Shown here: piece after piece, positions 40,565-47,609 of the stretch
Layout of the letters: each line of letters begins with the position of its first letter
Position numbering within the stretch: the stretch's first letter is position 1
NCBI RefSeq assembly: GCF_023544465.1
Contig: NZ_JALPVL010000006.1
Span: 553,398-617,397, forward strand
DNA length: 64,000 nt
DNA from: Paractinoplanes maris
GTDB lineage: Bacteria > Actinomycetota > Actinomycetes > Mycobacteriales > Micromonosporaceae
Direction: 5' to 3'
The notes under the pieces: model-generated
Databases searched by the model: none
What the model was told of the DNA's origin: nothing
Seen by the model: the letters and a program-made list of their open reading frames with translations, nothing else
Program-made: the position numbers and the translations under genes

Positions 40565-41695
40565 GTGACGCAGGTCTGGACCGGCATGAGCGGAATTTCG
40601 CCCGACCCGACCTATGTCGTGATGCAGCCGACAACTCTGTGCAACCTCGACTGCGCCTACTGCTACCTGCCGTTCCGCGCCGCCGACAAGCGGATGCCGG
40701 TCGAGGTGGCCCAGGCGGTCGCCGCCTCGGTCGACGGCTGGGCCCGGGGCGGGCGGTTCTCGGTCGTCTGGCACGGCGGCGAGCCCCTGGCGTCCGGCCG
40801 CGAACACCTGACCGCGCTCCTCGAGCCCTTCGGCGCCGGCGTCGAACACCACGTGCAGACCAACGCCACGCTCATCGACGACGCCTGGTGCGACTTCTTC
40901 GAGACCCACGACATGCGGGTCAGCGTCAGCGTGGACGGCCCCGAGGCGCGCAACGGCGAGCGGGTCACCCGGGGCGGCAAGCCGGCGTACGACCGGATCA
41001 TGCGCGGGATCGAGACGCTGCGCCGCCGCGGCATCCCGTTCTCGGCGCTCTGCGTGGTCGGCGACCCGCGGCCCGGCGCCGCCACCGAGCTGTACGACTA
41101 CTTCCTCGAGCTGGGCTGCGACGTGCTCGGCATCAACGTCGAAGAGCAGGAGGGCGTGAACACCCGGGCCAACGGTCACGCCGCGGCCGACGTCACGGCG
41201 TTCTGGGCCGAGCTCGTCACCGCCTGGCGGGCCGACCCGCGGATCCATCTGCGCGAGGTCGAGTGGTCGCTGCGGTACGTGGCGGCGGTGCTCGACGGCA
41301 CGGCTGACGACCTGCTGCCCCGCCGGCTCGACCCGATCCCCACCGTGGCCCACGACGGCTCGGTGGTGCTGCTCTCGCCCGAGCTGGCCGGCTTCTCCGA
41401 CCCCCGCTACGGCGACTTCACCAGTGGCAACGTGCTGACCACCCCGCTGGCCGAGATCCTGGCCGGCGCCACGGCGACACCGTGGATCGGCGAGTTCCTG
41501 CAAGGCGTGGAGTCCTGCCGTACGACGTGTCCGTATTTCGGTTTCTGCGGTGGAGCCCACGCGGCCAACCGCTACTTCGAGCAGGGCCGGTTCGACACCA
41601 CCGAGACCGACCACTGCCGGAACAGCAAGATTCGCCTACTGGAGGGAGTGCTGGACCATGCCCGAGATCACGAGCCCTCGGCTGTCCGATGCTGA
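40565..41695 (+). CDS. amcB: Radical SAM/SPASM cyclophane-forming peptide maturase (AmcB-like)
   Basis: 376 aa from GTG 40565 (purine-rich GGGGG upstream; ATG 40586 is an alternative). The radical SAM cluster motif is C26-x3-C30-x2-C33 ('LCNLDCAYCYLPF'), with 'VWHGGEPL' as the SAM-binding GGE motif. A C-terminal SPASM/twitch region 'CRTTCPYFGFCGGAHAANR...C' should hold auxiliary Fe-S clusters. Family knowledge: such FxsB/GRRM/XYE-type maturases cross-link aromatic side chains to nearby residues, making cyclophanes. The precursor gene overlaps the 3' end by 38 nt. I recall this pair being named AmcB/AmcA in annotations; unverified. Confidence 0.85.
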   Translation: MTQVWTGMSGISPDPTYVVMQPTTLCNLDCAYCYLPFRAADKRMPVEVAQAVAASVDGWARGGRFSVVWHGGEPLASGREHLTALLEPFGAGVEHHVQTNATLIDDAWCDFFETHDMRVSVSVDGPEARNGERVTRGGKPAYDRIMRGIETLRRRGIPFSALCVVGDPRPGAATELYDYFLELGCDVLGINVEEQEGVNTRANGHAAADVTAFWAELVTAWRADPRIHLREVEWSLRYVAAVLDGTADDLLPRRLDPIPTVAHDGSVVLLSPELAGFSDPRYGDFTSGNVLTTPLAEILAGATATPWIGEFLQGVESCRTTCPYFGFCGGAHAANRYFEQGRFDTTETDHCRNSKIRLLEGVLDHARDHEPSAVRC

Positions 41696-41894
41696 GGCGT
41701 CGGAGGAGCCCGGGATCGATCCGGTGACGGCACGGGTGCGAGACACCCGAGCGGGGCTGGCCGTGCTCCTCGACGAGGCGGAGCAGGCTCGGGGGGCCCG
41801 GGCGGAGAGCACGTCGGACGGGTCGGCAGTCTGCGCCTGGAACCACTTCGAGAACATCCCCACGTTCTACAACTGGAACAACCGGCCGCGGTGA
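41658..41894 (+). CDS. amcA: RiPP precursor peptide with multiple cyclophane motifs (AmcA-like)
   Basis: 78 aa from ATG 41658, with GGAGGGA ten nt upstream inside the maturase gene. The first ~58 residues form an acidic, Ala/Glu-rich helical leader (MPEITSPRLSDAEASEEPG...). The C-terminal core is WNHFENIPTFYNWNNRPR (61-78). It contains four aromatic-led triplets, W61-N-H, F64-E-N, F70-Y-N and W73-N-N, matching the three-residue aromatic-X-X cyclophane pattern of triceptides. A lone Cys59 precedes the core. No protease or exporter gene is adjacent. Product structure is inferred only. Confidence 0.85.
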   Translation: MPEITSPRLSDAEASEEPGIDPVTARVRDTRAGLAVLLDEAEQARGARAESTSDGSAVCAWNHFENIPTFYNWNNRPR

Positions 41895-42045
41895 TATGGC
41901 TCCGCTTCGCTCCGCAGGCGATCGCCCCTGGGAGGCTGGTGAGCAGTGAGCCGATTTCCGGCACCGCTGTGCTTATGGCTCCGCTTCGCTCCGCGGCGAT
42001 CGCCCCTGGGAGGCTGGTGAGCAGTGAGCCGATTTCCGGCACCGC
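41895..42045 (+). repeat. Tandem duplicated ~73-bp element
   Basis: 41895-41967 and 41974-42045 are nearly identical, differing by one inserted A, starting TATGGCTCCGCTTCGCTCCGC and ending GGCACCGC. It begins directly after the precursor-peptide stop. The near-identity implies recent duplication or conversion. Confidence 0.92.
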
Positions 42046-42096
42046 AAAGAGCGCGGCGACGCAAATCGGCTCACTGCTCACCAGCGGGGCGATCGC
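41996..42096. repeat. Long inverted repeat (34 bp paired in two blocks)
   Basis: 42013-42035 is perfectly complementary to 42063-42085 (23 bp). After a 6-nt bulge on the left arm, 41996-42006 pairs with 42086-42096 (11 bp). The loop is 27 nt. The left arm is part of the second 73-bp repeat, so the first copy could also pair with the same right arm. A very stable RNA hairpin or cruciform is expected; terminator for the RiPP operon or a REP-like element are both possible. Confidence 0.9.
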
Positions 42097-42360
42097 AGTA
42101 GTTACCGATCCTCGTGCTCACGTCAGATGGCGCGGTTGAAGCGGGGCGTCTGCGCCTCGGCCACCGCTCAGGAGCGGGGATCGCAGTAGTTGCCGGTCGC
42201 GAGTGCGGTTGTGGTGGGGCGTCTGCGCCTCGGCCATCGCTCAGTGGCGGGTGATCGCGGGAGTTGTTGATCGCGAGTTGCGTCAGGTCGCACTGTTAAG
42301 CGGAGCGCCGGCGTCTTGGGTCACTGGTCAACGGCGTAGCCGGTCGCAGTGGTTGCCAGT
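42091..42360. repeat. Degenerate repeat array (units ~74-89 bp)
   Basis: Sequences related to GATCGCAGTAGTTGCCGGTC start at 42091, 42179, 42253 and 42342. A second shared block, GGGGCGTCTGCGCCTCGGCC, starts at 42143 and 42216. The copies diverge progressively. No credible reading frame runs through this stretch, which fills most of the 650-nt gap between the RiPP genes and the DUF3073 gene. Confidence 0.75.
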
Positions 42361-42428
42361 TTGCTGGCTCGCGGTGGGTGGCGCGGTCGAAGCAGGGCTA
42401 GCGGCGTCGGGGGACGCCGTTAGTGGTT

Positions 42429-42464
42429 CGAAGCCCACGCGAGCAGAGGCCCGCGTGGGCTTCG
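42429..42464. terminator. Hairpin between repeat array and DUF3073 gene
   Basis: A 13-bp perfect stem (42429-42441 with 42452-42464) and 10-nt loop. It lies downstream of the minus-strand DUF3073 gene and at the far end of the RiPP region, so it may terminate either direction. Confidence 0.7.
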
Positions 42465-42550
42465 GTGTTCAACCGTTGATGTTTACCGCACGCAAGTGAC
42501 CACGACACACGTAAGCACGCGGTCTGCCGCGTGCCCTGTGCGATTCGGGG

Positions 42551-42763
42551 TCAGCGCCTTGTCGGCGACCAGGAGTCCTGATCGTCGTCAGCGTCGTCCT
42601 CGTCATCGTCGACGAACTCATCTTTGTCGTCGTCGAAATGACGGTCGGACTGACCGGCACCCGCCAGTTCGCGCTGCAAGGCGGTGAGGTCGGTGTTCGG
42701 GGAGTGATACTTCAACTCCCGGGCCACCTTCGTCTGCTTGGCCTTAGCACGGCCGCGCCCCAT
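42551..42763 (-). CDS. DUF3073 family protein
   Basis: 70 aa beginning MGRGRAKAKQTKVARELKYH, the invariant start of actinobacterial DUF3073 proteins. The N-terminal half is strongly basic, while the C-terminal half is an Asp-rich run (DDDKDEFVDDDEDDADDD) as usual in the family. An upstream in-frame extension from 42826 is not conserved and is rejected. Function unknown. In Streptomyces the homologue likewise lies between purM and valine dehydrogenase (recollection). Confidence 0.9.
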   Translation of the reverse strand: MGRGRAKAKQTKVARELKYHSPNTDLTALQRELAGAGQSDRHFDDDKDEFVDDDEDDADDDQDSWSPTRR

Positions 42764-43092
42764 GGCTCGACCCCCTCGCACAGAATTCGGGGCAGCCCGA
42801 AGGCGGGCCCCGATGACGTTAGGCATCTCTCGTGGGTCTTACGGTACATGGGCGATGCCGTCTTCGGCACCTCGGGTTGCGTGTGACACTGCCGCGCGTC
42901 GCGGTTTTCCGTCCCGGAACACGCGGCAGGCACTAAACCGCTCTCTTTTCCCACCTCTGACCCCTCCGTTCGGCTGCCGGAACCCGTCCGTTCAGCCAGG
43001 GGCCGCTTGCTGGTTTCCGACCTCTCCGACCGGTGAAGTCGGCCGAGGGCCGGCGACGGGCGCCGCCGGACGACTCAGCTCGGGCAGACGAC
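42764..43092. other. Intergenic region
   Basis: A 329-nt gap between the start of the DUF3073 gene and the stop of vdh. It must hold the DUF3073 promoter (minus strand). Frames crossing it lack ribosome sites and family resemblance. Nothing else is recognised. Confidence 0.45.
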
Positions 43093-44172
43093 TCAGCTCA
43101 GATAGATGGAGCGCAGCCGGCCGACCTCGGCCATGCGCTGCTCGGCGAGCCGGTCGGCCGCGACCGCCGGGGCGACGCCCTCGGTGTCCGCCACCTGCAG
43201 GATCCGGCGGGTGGTCTCGAAGATGCCGGTGGCCCGCAGCTTGGCCCGCTCGAAGTTGAAGCCCTCGATCTCGTCGGCCACCTGGATCACGCCGCCCGCG
43301 TTGACCAGGTAGTCGGGCGTGTAGAGGATGCCCCGCTCGGAAAGCGTCTTCTCGATGCCGGGGTGGGCGAGCTGGTTGTTGGCCCCGCCGGTGACGACCT
43401 TGGCCCGCAGCACCGGCACGACGTCGTCGTCCAGCGCGCCGCCGAGCGCGCACGGGGCGTAGACGTCGAGGTCCGAGGTGATCAGCGCCTGGGTGTCGGC
43501 GACCAGCTCGATCTGCGGATAGGTCGTGCGGGCCCAGCTCAGCGCGGCCTCGTTGACGTCGGTGGCGATCACCGTGGCGCCGTCCTCGATGAGGTGGCCG
43601 GCGAGATATTTGCCGACCTTGCCGAGCCCCGCGACGCCGACCGTGCGACCGGCCAGGGTGGGGCGGCCCCAGGTGTGCTCGGCGGCCGCGCGCATGCCCT
43701 GAAAGACCCCCCAGGCGGTGAGGATCGAGGAGTCGCCGGCACCGCCGTGCTCGAGGCTGCGGCCGGTGACATAGCGGGTTTCCCGCGCGATGACGTCCAT
43801 GTCCGGCACGTAGGTGCCGACGTCGCAGGCGGTGTAGTAGCGGCCGTGCAGCGACTCGACGAAGCGGCCGTACGCCCGCAGCAGCCCCTCGGACTTGGCC
43901 CGGGCCGGGTCGCCCCAGATGACCGCCTTGCCGCCACCGAGGTCGAGGCCGGCCAGAGCGTTCTTGTAAGCCATGCCGCGGGAGAGCTTCAACACGTCGG
44001 CGAGCGCGGCGTCCTCGCTCTCGTACGGATAGAAGCGGGTGCCGCCGAGCGCCGGCCCGAGGGCCGTCGAGTAGATCCCGATGATCGCCTTGAGGCCGGT
44101 CTGCCTGTCCTGGCAGAAGACGACCTGTTCGTGACCGGTGGCGTCGGTGCCGTCGGTGTCGAACACGCCCAT
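43093..44172 (-). CDS. vdh: Glu/Leu/Phe/Val dehydrogenase, probably valine dehydrogenase
   Basis: 359 aa. Oxidative deamination of branched-chain amino acids with NAD+. Catalytic segment 'MAYKNALAGLDLGGGKAVIWGDP' (~75-98, Lys in GGGK) and nucleotide-binding 'VGVAGLGKVGKYLAGHL' (~180). 'CALGGALDDDVVPVLRAKVVTGGANNQLAHP' is typical of leucine/valine dehydrogenases. AGGGAG lies before ATG 44172; an upstream extension to 44334 is rejected. Context DUF3073-vdh-unknown-bldC matches Streptomyces, where the gene is valine dehydrogenase supplying precursors for polyketides (family knowledge). Confidence 0.9.
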   Translation of the reverse strand: MGVFDTDGTDATGHEQVVFCQDRQTGLKAIIGIYSTALGPALGGTRFYPYESEDAALADVLKLSRGMAYKNALAGLDLGGGKAVIWGDPARAKSEGLLRAYGRFVESLHGRYYTACDVGTYVPDMDVIARETRYVTGRSLEHGGAGDSSILTAWGVFQGMRAAAEHTWGRPTLAGRTVGVAGLGKVGKYLAGHLIEDGATVIATDVNEAALSWARTTYPQIELVADTQALITSDLDVYAPCALGGALDDDVVPVLRAKVVTGGANNQLAHPGIEKTLSERGILYTPDYLVNAGGVIQVADEIEGFNFERAKLRATGIFETTRRILQVADTEGVAPAVAADRLAEQRMAEVGRLRSIYLS

Positions 44173-44324
44173 GGCTGTTCTCCCTGATCTGGTGTGGGCC
44201 CTCGTGGGGCAGGTCGTTCCGGCTGGGGTGTGCCGGACATTTGCGAGCCTAGTCGGGTGCACCCCCGCGTGATTCCGTCCGCGCGGGAAGTTCCACACGG
44301 CCGATTTCGTGAAAGGATCGCGCC

Positions 44325-45164
44325 GTGCCGTCACTGTTCGCGTCGTACCTGAGGGTTTACGAACCGCTGACCGCCTTCGACCGCGACCGTCAGGTTTTCT
44401 GGCGCAAGTACGCCCGCGAGGGCCGTGCTCTCGGCCCGGTCGACGGTCCGGTCCGCCAGCGGTCGGCTGTGCTCGAGGCGCTGGGCGCCGGTTGGACCCG
44501 GCTGCCCGATCTGCCCGACGAGGCGTACGTGTTGCAGTGGGGCGACTCGCTGCTGGTCTGCCCGTGGAATCTGCGTCTGCGGGTCGCCGAGGCCGCCCTG
44601 AACGCGCGCGACGGGGTGCCCAGCGTGCTGGCCGACGCGTTCGTGCCGCCCGTGCTGGCCGGCCAGGCCAAGGCCGTCGTCGAGGACTGGCGCAGCGGGG
44701 CCAAGGTGCTCGAGCACGGCGTGCCCCGGGTGCACGAGCAGATCGCGACCTGGGGTGTGCCGCTGCGCTGGTTCGTCTTCGTCGACCTGGAGGAGCGGGT
44801 CATCGACCTCGCCGCCAAGCCGCGGACGCTGCGCTATCGCACCGAGATCTCCAAGGCCCGGCGGCGCGCGCACCGGGCGGTGGCCGTGTTGCGCAAATCG
44901 CTCGGCGACGCCCCGATCACCGAGGCGGTCGAGGAGGGCACGCGCTGGCTCGAGGAGTTCCATCCGCGCTCGATCGTCGAGCTCGACTACGGCGGCCTCG
45001 TCAACCTTCTGCCGGATGATGTTCTCGCTGGTGACGATTCACCCGGAGTGGTGGCGGCGGGTCTGTCGGCACTCTCCCGCGGCGACGCCGACGACGCCTC
45101 CGCCGCGTACGAGAAGCTGGTCGAACGGTGGCGTGCCGTCCAGCTTCTGGAGCGCTGCAACTGA
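44325..45164 (+). CDS. Conserved actinobacterial protein of unknown function
   Basis: 279 aa from GTG 44325 (MPSLFASYLRVYEPLTAFDRDRQ...). Soluble and rich in Arg/Ala/Leu; no signal peptide, membrane helix or catalytic motif that I can identify. 'RWFVFVDLEERVID', 'RTLRYRTEISKARRRAHRAVAVLRKSLGD' and 'EEFHPRSIVELDYGGLV' look like the conserved blocks. It is divergent from vdh and lies upstream of bldC, the same location as an uncharacterised gene in Streptomyces. The constancy of the neighbourhood hints at a housekeeping or developmental role. Confidence 0.8.
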   Translation: MPSLFASYLRVYEPLTAFDRDRQVFWRKYAREGRALGPVDGPVRQRSAVLEALGAGWTRLPDLPDEAYVLQWGDSLLVCPWNLRLRVAEAALNARDGVPSVLADAFVPPVLAGQAKAVVEDWRSGAKVLEHGVPRVHEQIATWGVPLRWFVFVDLEERVIDLAAKPRTLRYRTEISKARRRAHRAVAVLRKSLGDAPITEAVEEGTRWLEEFHPRSIVELDYGGLVNLLPDDVLAGDDSPGVVAAGLSALSRGDADDASAAYEKLVERWRAVQLLERCN

Positions 45165-45435
45165 CCTGCGGAAATACGGCGATATGCCCACCGTGGGAAC
45201 GCTCCCGAGGTGAATACTCTTCGTGATCACCGCTCGCCGAAGCGTGATAATCGGACTAAACGCGACACTATCTGGCGTAGAAAACACGTAAAAATCGGGC
45301 ATGCTTCATCCATCTATCTGGGGACGTTCGTCCGTTCGGCCCATGTCGGACATCGGGGACTAGCCGGACCATGAGAGACGCACCGGCCGGCGGGACCCCG
45401 GCCGATGTTCTTAGGTACCTGTGGAGGAGTGACCG

Positions 45436-45645
45436 ATGGCATCGCGTACGCATGATCCTGAGCCGCTACTAACTCCGGCCGAGGTGGCGTCGATGTTCCG
45501 TGTCGACCCGAAGACCGTCACCCGGTGGGCGAAGGCCGGCAAGCTGAGTGCGATCCGCACTCTGGGCGGCCACCGTCGTTATCGGGAGTCGGAGGTTCGT
45601 GCCCTGCTGCAGGGGCAGATTCCCACGCAGCGTCAGGGCGACTGA
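45436..45645 (+). CDS. bldC: Developmental regulator BldC (MerR-like DNA-binding protein)
   Basis: 69 aa, the usual BldC length. It is essentially a single MerR-type winged-helix domain: 'LLTPAEVASMFRVDPKTVTRWAKAGKLSAIRTLGGHRRYRESEVRALL'. Unlike true MerR proteins it has no dimerisation helix or effector domain; BldC binds direct repeats cooperatively and keeps sporulation genes from being expressed too early in Streptomyces. GGAGGAG seven nt before ATG 45436. A 270-nt gap upstream presumably holds its promoter. Followed by a terminator hairpin. Confidence 0.96.
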   Translation: MASRTHDPEPLLTPAEVASMFRVDPKTVTRWAKAGKLSAIRTLGGHRRYRESEVRALLQGQIPTQRQGD

Positions 45646-45676
45646 ACCGATCTCAGTCGAAGCGAAAGATCGTAGC

Positions 45677-45710
45677 AAGGGGCGAGCGTCGGGGAAGACG
45701 ATCGCCCCTT
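45677..45710 (+). terminator. Intrinsic terminator of bldC
   Basis: A 14-nt stem with one mismatch (45677-45690 with 45697-45710), GGGGAA loop and a TT-rich tail (CTTCTTCGTC) 31 nt after the bldC stop. Confidence 0.8.
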
Positions 45711-45726
45711 CTTCGTCTCCGCCACC

Positions 45727-45823
45727 AGAGCGGAAACGCGACGAGAGCGGAAACGCGACGAGAGCGGAAACGCGACGAGAGCGGGATGCGACCGGGGCGG
45801 GAACGCGACCAGGGCGGAACGCG
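45727..45823. repeat. 17-bp tandem repeat array, ~5.7 copies
   Basis: AGAGCGGAAACGCGACG occurs three times without change (45727-45743, 45744-45760, 45761-45777). Two degenerate copies follow to 45811 and a partial one to 45823. It sits between the bldC terminator and the stop codon of the opposing gene. Confidence 0.93.
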
Positions 45824-45825
45824 GG

Positions 45826-46203
45826 TCAGACTGGGGTGACCGCGATGACGGTGATCCGGTCACGGTGGCCCATCAGGCGGTAGCGCAGTGACCCGAGGAT
45901 GCCGGTCACCCAGTATTTACGGCCCAGCACCTTGGCGAAGTGATCACACTCGGCGTCGCTGACCACCCGGGCCGTGCCCTCGACCGTCTCGCCGCGCACG
46001 TTGCCGCGGAAATCGCAGGCGGCCACGGTGACCCGCGGGTTGTTGCGGACCCGCTTGACCTTGTACGACCGGGTCTCCGTCCAGATCGCCACGCCGGCAC
46101 CGTCGGGCAGCACCCACACCGGCGTCGCCACCGCCGACCCGTCCTTGCGGAAAGTCGTCAGAAGGACGTACTTCTCCGAACCGAGTTGCTCCAGAGTGGC
46201 CAT
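45826..46203 (-). CDS. PPOX-class F420-dependent oxidoreductase-like protein
   Basis: 125 aa split-barrel flavin/F420-binding protein. Pattern 'YVLLTTFRKDGSAVATPVWVLPDGAGVAIWTETRSYKVKRVRNNPRVTVAACDFRGN' followed by 'EGTARVV' is that of the pyridoxamine-5'-phosphate oxidase-like FDOR-B group common in actinobacteria. Such proteins use F420, FMN or haem and act in redox reactions on diverse small molecules; the substrate is unknown. ATG 46203 lies 18 nt from the divergent methyltransferase start. Confidence 0.88.
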   Translation of the reverse strand: MATLEQLGSEKYVLLTTFRKDGSAVATPVWVLPDGAGVAIWTETRSYKVKRVRNNPRVTVAACDFRGNVRGETVEGTARVVSDAECDHFAKVLGRKYWVTGILGSLRYRLMGHRDRITVIAVTPV

Positions 46204-46221
46204 GCCCCAAGGGTAGTGACC

Positions 46222-46998
46222 ATGGATGAGCCACCGATCGGCGACGTGTTCGGCGAGATGATCCGGGACGCGTACGCGGTGCGGACCGGCGTGGGACCAC
46301 GACCGCTGGCCGGTGGACGGGTGCCCCGGCCGGTCATCGAGATCATCGAGCGCGACGACGGGCTGATCAACGGTGCGCCGGCCGACCACTACCTGGCCGA
46401 ACCGGGGGAGTGGCAGCCGCACGACCACCGCGCGCTGCGACTCTGCCGCGGGCACGTGCTCGACATCGGCGTCGGGGCCGGTCGCACGGCGGTCGAGCTG
46501 CAGCGGCGGGGGATGGCGGTGACCGGGCTCGACACCTCGGCCGGGGCCATCGAGATCGCCCGCCGGCGGGGGCTGCGCGACACCGTTCTCAACACCGTCG
46601 ACGCGTACTCCTCGGCCGACGCCCGGTATGACACGTTCCTGCTGCTCGGCAACAACCTCGGCCTGATCGAGAACGCGGAGCGGGCCCCGGTCTTCCTGGA
46701 CGCGCTGGCCCGCCTGGCCAATCCGGGCGCCCGGATCATCGCGCAGGGCACCGACCCGTACGGCACCACTGATCCGGTGCACGTCGGCTATCACCGGCGT
46801 AACCGGGAACGGGGGCGGCTGGGTGGGCAGTTGCGGCTGCGGTTGCGCTACCGGCTGCTGGCCACCGACTGGTTCGACTATCTGAACTGCTCGCCGGCTG
46901 AGCTCAAGGAGCTGCTTGCGGGCACCCGGTGGCGGTTGACGGCGATCGACGACACCGACCGGCCGTACTACCTTGCCGTCATGGAGCTGTCGGAGTGA
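46222..46998 (+). CDS. Class I SAM-dependent methyltransferase
   Basis: 258 aa from ATG 46222. Methyltransferase fold: motif I 'HVLDIGVGAGRTAVELQRRG' (~75-95), 'VTGLDTSAGAIEIARRRG' (acidic residue binding SAM ribose) and 'YDTFLLLGNNLGLIEN' (motif IV region). The N-terminal ~65 residues are a variable cap. The stop overlaps the GTG of the kptA gene, so they are coupled; an RNA-related substrate is possible but there is no direct evidence. Confidence 0.85.
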   Translation: MDEPPIGDVFGEMIRDAYAVRTGVGPRPLAGGRVPRPVIEIIERDDGLINGAPADHYLAEPGEWQPHDHRALRLCRGHVLDIGVGAGRTAVELQRRGMAVTGLDTSAGAIEIARRRGLRDTVLNTVDAYSSADARYDTFLLLGNNLGLIENAERAPVFLDALARLANPGARIIAQGTDPYGTTDPVHVGYHRRNRERGRLGGQLRLRLRYRLLATDWFDYLNCSPAELKELLAGTRWRLTAIDDTDRPYYLAVMELSE

Positions 46999-47561
46999 CC
47001 GCGCTGAGCCGCGAGCAGGTCCGGATCAGCCGCCGGATCGCTCTCGTCCTGCGGCACCGGCCGGAGGCGGCCGGACTGACCCTGGACGCGAACGGCTGGG
47101 TGCCGGTCGACGATCTGCTCGCCGCGCTGGGCATCGCCCGGGCCGAGCTGGACGCGGTCGTCGAGCACAACGACAAGTCGCGGTTCGCGGTCGCCCGCCG
47201 GGACGACGGGGCCGACTGGATCCGGGCCAGCCAGGGGCACTCACGCCGGGTGGCCGTGGATCTCGATCTGCCGCCGGCCGACCCGCCCGCGGTGCTGTTC
47301 CACGGCACGCCCCGGGTCAACCTCACGTCGATCATGAGTGAGGGCCTGCGGTCGCGCAGCCGCCACCACGTCCATCTCTCGCCCGATGTGCCGACCGCGC
47401 TGATCGTCGGTCGCCGCCGCTCGGCCGACGTGGCCGTGCTGCGGGTGGCGGCCGGGGAGCTGGCTGCGGCCGGGCATCTGTTCCACCGCAGCGCCAACGG
47501 GGTCTGGCTGACGACCGAGGTGCCGGCGCGCTACCTCCGGCTGGAACGCACCAGCCCGTGA
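46995..47561 (+). CDS. kptA: RNA 2'-phosphotransferase (Tpt1/KptA)
   Basis: 188 aa, the usual length. Tpt1/KptA transfers an internal 2'-phosphate from RNA to NAD+, giving ADP-ribose 1'',2''-cyclic phosphate. Core elements visible: N-terminal winged helix 'ISRRIALVLRHRPEAAGLTLDANGWVPVDDLL', 'RASQGHS' and 'VLFHGT' (Arg-His-x-His-type catalytic set), 'RSRHHVHLS' and 'VWLTTEVPARYL'. Starts at GTG 46995 overlapping the methyltransferase stop. Bacteria lack the yeast-type tRNA ligase, so the natural substrate is uncertain; RNA repair or ADP-ribosylation of RNA ends are both proposed for the family. Confidence 0.93.
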   Translation: MTALSREQVRISRRIALVLRHRPEAAGLTLDANGWVPVDDLLAALGIARAELDAVVEHNDKSRFAVARRDDGADWIRASQGHSRRVAVDLDLPPADPPAVLFHGTPRVNLTSIMSEGLRSRSRHHVHLSPDVPTALIVGRRRSADVAVLRVAAGELAAAGHLFHRSANGVWLTTEVPARYLRLERTSP

Positions 47562-47609
47562 CATCCGTGCCGCGGACCGGCCGCCCCACCTGGAGGCGGC
47601 CGTCCGCGG

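Noticed and set aside
42421..42470. Possible tRNA (GGTTCGAAGCCC-like T-arm) near the RiPP repeats
   Set aside because: No acceptor, D-arm or anticodon arm can be formed; it is a simple hairpin.
41895..42480. CRISPR array in the repeat-rich gap
   Set aside because: Repeats are 72-89 bp, degenerate and without constant-length spacers or cas genes.
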